Below, in pieces: positions 20,519 to 22,436 of a DNA stretch of 22,436 bases. The stretch is from GCA-2686265 sp036010965. GTDB lineage: Bacteria; Planctomycetota; UBA1135; GCA-002686595. Location: the NCBI GenBank assembly GCA_036010965.1, contig DASCMO010000037.1, positions 1 through 22,436 on the forward strand, written 5' to 3'. The translations under genes were made by a program, and so were the position numbers. Each line of letters opens with the position of its first letter. Position 1 is the first letter of the stretch. The notes under the pieces are model-generated. The model saw only the letters and a program-made list of their open reading frames with translations, made no database searches and had not been told where the DNA came from.

Positions 20519-21676
20519 CTAGTCCGCGAACTGGTAGTAGTAGGCTGGGCGCGGAATGCTCTCTACCGGAGTGGAGTCGAAATAGAGGTACTTTTGGAAC
20601 TCCATGCCGACTTCGTTCAGGGGGATGACGTCGGTGTCGTAGTTGAACGTGTGGGCCACGCCGTCTGTGAACGTGACCGTGAACGAGAAGTCCGCGAGAA
20701 AGGTGTCGTTCACTGAGTCGACATCGAAGTTGTTCCAGCGAGCGTGTCTGGTCTGTCTTCCCGGATCCAGGCCGAGGCCCGGCGGCGCCTCCGTCACGCC
20801 GTCCAAGGACCAGACATGGCGGCTGAAGTCGATGTCGGGACCGTTGTCGGGGATGCAGTTCTCAATGCAGATGAGGTCCCCGTGAAGGCCGAACATCGTG
20901 CGGTAGGTGCTCTCGATGTTCGAGGGAAGGCTCGTGGGTTCGTCGATCCGGAACTCGCGGATAGCGACGCCGCCCTCCTGCGCGATGTTCTTGATTCGAA
21001 CGATGAACCGTTCACAGCAGTCGCCGCGATAGCGCTCGAAGCGGATCTCGAAGGCATGGTCGCTCGCGAGGCTCGCGTGCACGCCCTCCAGCGCATCCAG
21101 GCGCAATCCCTCGAGGGTGCCTCCCAGATTCGTGAGGCGCACGATCCGAACATGGTCCTCGGCGCCGAACTCGATCTTGAAGTGCTTGACGCTCTCGAAG
21201 TCCTCCTCGAAGGGAAACTCGTAGTCGACCCGGCCCTCGGCCGTGTCGAACACGCCGACCACCTGGAAGCTGGCGCCGTCGCTGCTGGTCTCTACCTGGA
21301 CCTGCGCGCTGTCCGTTGCCCCGAGCCCGCCCACGAAGGCGGACACCACCAGGTCCTCCTGGCCGGGGATGTTCCTGAGTTCGGTAGGGAAGACGAACAT
21401 CGTCGACTCCCCGGGATCGAAGACATCGGAGTTGTTGCCGCCGAAGCCCAGGCCGAGGTCGTTCACGAAACGGTAATCGGGCCGCCCCAAGGCCACTGAA
21501 GCGGATCCTGTGCTCGAGCCGAGAGCGTCGCGGGCCGCGATGGGGTAGGAAGCCAGGTTCCAGGAACGGCGGTCGCGCAGCGCTGGCGACGATCCCTGGG
21601 CCATCGCTCCGGCCTGCTCGCCGAGCAGGCAGAGCAAGATTGGTACGGTGGCCAGCCACTGGGCTCGGACTCTCAT
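20519..21676 (-). CDS. Secreted protein of unknown function
   Basis: The protein is 385 residues. A strong Shine-Dalgarno (AGAAGGAG, 9 bases before the ATG at 21676) fixes the start. The N-terminus MRVRAQWLATVPILLCLLG with cleavage probably after Ala-Met-Ala (near residue 26) is a signal peptide, so the protein is exported. The first domain contains SVALGRPDYRFVNDLGLGFGGNNSD, then PGESTMFVFPTELRNIPG and VETSSDGASFQVVGVFDT. This resembles the A-L-G-x-P-D ... F-V-x-L-G pattern of secreted beta-sandwich domains with a sandwich-like core. The second half (about 240-385) has paired cysteines (RGDCCERF, LICIENCIPD) and looks like another beta-rich module. No sorting signal or anchor is seen at the C-terminus, which ends AYYYQFAD. 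I do not recognise a named family. Confidence 0.72.
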   Translation of the reverse strand: MRVRAQWLATVPILLCLLGEQAGAMAQGSSPALRDRRSWNLASYPIAARDALGSSTGSASVALGRPDYRFVNDLGLGFGGNNSDVFDPGESTMFVFPTELRNIPGQEDLVVSAFVGGLGATDSAQVQVETSSDGASFQVVGVFDTAEGRVDYEFPFEEDFESVKHFKIEFGAEDHVRIVRLTNLGGTLEGLRLDALEGVHASLASDHAFEIRFERYRGDCCERFIVRIKNIAQEGGVAIREFRIDEPTSLPSNIESTYRTMFGLHGDLICIENCIPDNGPDIDFSRHVWSLDGVTEAPPGLGLDPGRQTRHARWNNFDVDSVNDTFLADFSFTVTFTDGVAHTFNYDTDVIPLNEVGMEFQKYLYFDSTPVESIPRPAYYYQFAD

Positions 21677-21915
21677 GGGGCGATCTCCTTCTTGCGCTGA
21701 GCCGGCGAGGTATGAGGTCGGCTGTGGCCCAGGTTTCGTTCGGGGTGACGGAGGTCGGGTGTGAACTTCCGCCAGCACATCGACCCTACGGGCGTGCCCA
21801 GAATCTCGCAACCCACGCCGCCAGCCCCCTTTTCATGACCGATTCGACCACTTGAGGGGCGAGAGTCCTGGGTGACCTAGGCCTCAGGAAACACCCAGCC
21901 CGGCGGCGGTGGGCT
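21677..21915. other. Intergenic region with a hairpin, no gene seen
   Basis: The 239 bases between the secreted-protein start and the VTC-domain stop hold no convincing coding frame. CTGGGTG (21868-21874) pairs perfectly with CACCCAG (21892-21898), with a smaller CCT/AGG pairing inside the loop. It lies 18-48 bases past the VTC stop on the minus strand and may end that transcript, but there is no T-run. The remainder presumably contains the promoter of the secreted-protein gene; no clear -35/-10 pair was found. Confidence 0.4.
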
Positions 21916-22436
21916 TCACTCGCCCAGTCCGGCCAGCACCTGAACGCCGTGGAGATACTTGGACATCTTGGTGAGCCGGAAGGGTAAACCCGCGGAGATC
22001 CGTTGGGCGAGAGCGTCGTGCTCGCCCGCGTACTTCAACTCGATGATCACGAGGTTGCGCTCCTCGAAGATCCGCCGGGGTCCGTACGGGCGCCTACCAA
22101 GCGTCTGGAATCGGAGTTCGGTGTCGACCGTCAGTCGGAACAGACCGTCGGTCGTGGCGTAGTACCGCCGATGGTAGCGATTGAAGAGCGAGGGGCGTGA
22201 CCGTGCCAGGCGCTCACGCACGGCAGGTGGGACGCCCGCGGAGTCAATGCAGTGCGCAAAGGCCGTGCGGTCCCACCGGTCCCCGATGTCCACCTGCCCG
22301 AGCGGGAACGAGGGCTTGTGGCCGACATCCCCCACCTTCGCCTTGATCTCGAGTACGGGCCGGGCGACCTGTCCGCGAGCAGCTCCATACCAGCGCAAAC
22401 GAAGCTTGCTCCGGACCGCGGCGCCGTTCACGTGGA
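21916..22436 (-). CDS. VTC-domain (polyphosphate polymerase-like) protein, C-terminal part
   Basis: At least 173 codons are in the window and the 5' end lies beyond the right edge. The first Met-like codon, a GTG near 22431, falls in the middle of the domain. Basic-tunnel motifs typical of the VTC family are visible: SKLRLRWYG (the K-x-R-x-R-x-Y strand), PVLEIKAK (Glu-x-Lys-x-Lys), FNRYHRRYYATTDGLFRLTVDTELRF (Arg-rich strand, then R-x-T-x-D) and NLVIIELKYAGE. SKYLHGV near the end is the conserved S-K-Y segment. In yeast Vtc4 this tunnel makes polyphosphate from ATP. The bacterial relatives lack an SPX domain and their role is less certain. Often such genes sit beside a CotH or DUF4956 membrane gene, which would be out of view here. 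Confidence 0.82.
   Translation of the reverse strand, partial: HVNGAAVRSKLRLRWYGAARGQVARPVLEIKAKVGDVGHKPSFPLGQVDIGDRWDRTAFAHCIDSAGVPPAVRERLARSRPSLFNRYHRRYYATTDGLFRLTVDTELRFQTLGRRPYGPRRIFEERNLVIIELKYAGEHDALAQRISAGLPFRLTKMSKYLHGVQVLAGLGE

Overview
GC-rich bacterial chromosome segment (roughly two thirds or more G+C by eye) with tightly packed, mostly housekeeping genes. No insertion sequence, prophage, CRISPR array, rRNA or tRNA gene was seen. Several traits together point loosely to Planctomycetota or a neighbouring uncultured phylum: an RNase HIII, a B12-dependent class II ribonucleotide reductase, a gyrase A whose quinolone-region residues differ from the E. coli ones, and secreted proteins of unknown family. 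This assignment is an inference, and no marker gene in the window settles it.

Layout. 1-203: 5' end of a CstA-type transporter gene on the minus strand, running off the left edge. 313-975: HAD-family hydrolase. 986-2347 (minus): cystathionine beta-synthase with two CBS domains. 2518-5888: operon-like run of RNase HIII, diaminopimelate epimerase and a membrane M48 protease. 5882-6364 (minus): flavin-reductase-like protein whose 3' end overlaps the protease gene. A nearly palindromic AT-rich promoter near 6393-6405 then separates it from a plus-strand run (6539-10558) of an eIF2B-like protein, gyrase A and a YqeY-type protein. 10559-10932: a 374-base leader with no recognised gene. 10933-13473: class II ribonucleotide reductase, followed by a small repeat cluster and a terminator-like hairpin. 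13630-14214 (minus): secreted protein of unknown function. 14292-15182: cation diffusion facilitator. 15272-17185: DsbD-type thiol:disulfide interchange protein. 17222-19660 (minus): FeoA-FeoB ferrous iron uptake. 19712-20461: ribose-5-phosphate isomerase A. 20519-21676 (minus): secreted protein of unknown function. 21916-22436 (minus): VTC-domain protein cut by the right edge.

Main discovery. The DsbD reading frame is interrupted by a single in-frame TGA (16904-16906). The same frame continues for 92 more codons and encodes the missing thioredoxin-like domain. The TGA lies exactly where the first cysteine of the redox CxxC motif should be, giving U-A-A-C. Directly downstream is a stem-loop (16917-16936) whose apical loop starts with G about 18 bases after the TGA, the geometry of a bacterial SECIS element. 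Most other genes here end in TGA, so general code reassignment is unlikely. The best reading is a selenocysteine-containing DsbD of 637 residues, in which Sec545/Cys548 completes the usual three-domain relay with Cys140/Cys146 and Cys218/Cys333. A standard gene caller would truncate it at 16906.

Other points worth attention are the gyrase quinolone-site substitutions (Ala88, Pro92), an atypical metal site in the cation diffusion facilitator, a substituted G4 motif in FeoB, and the long nrdJ leader.
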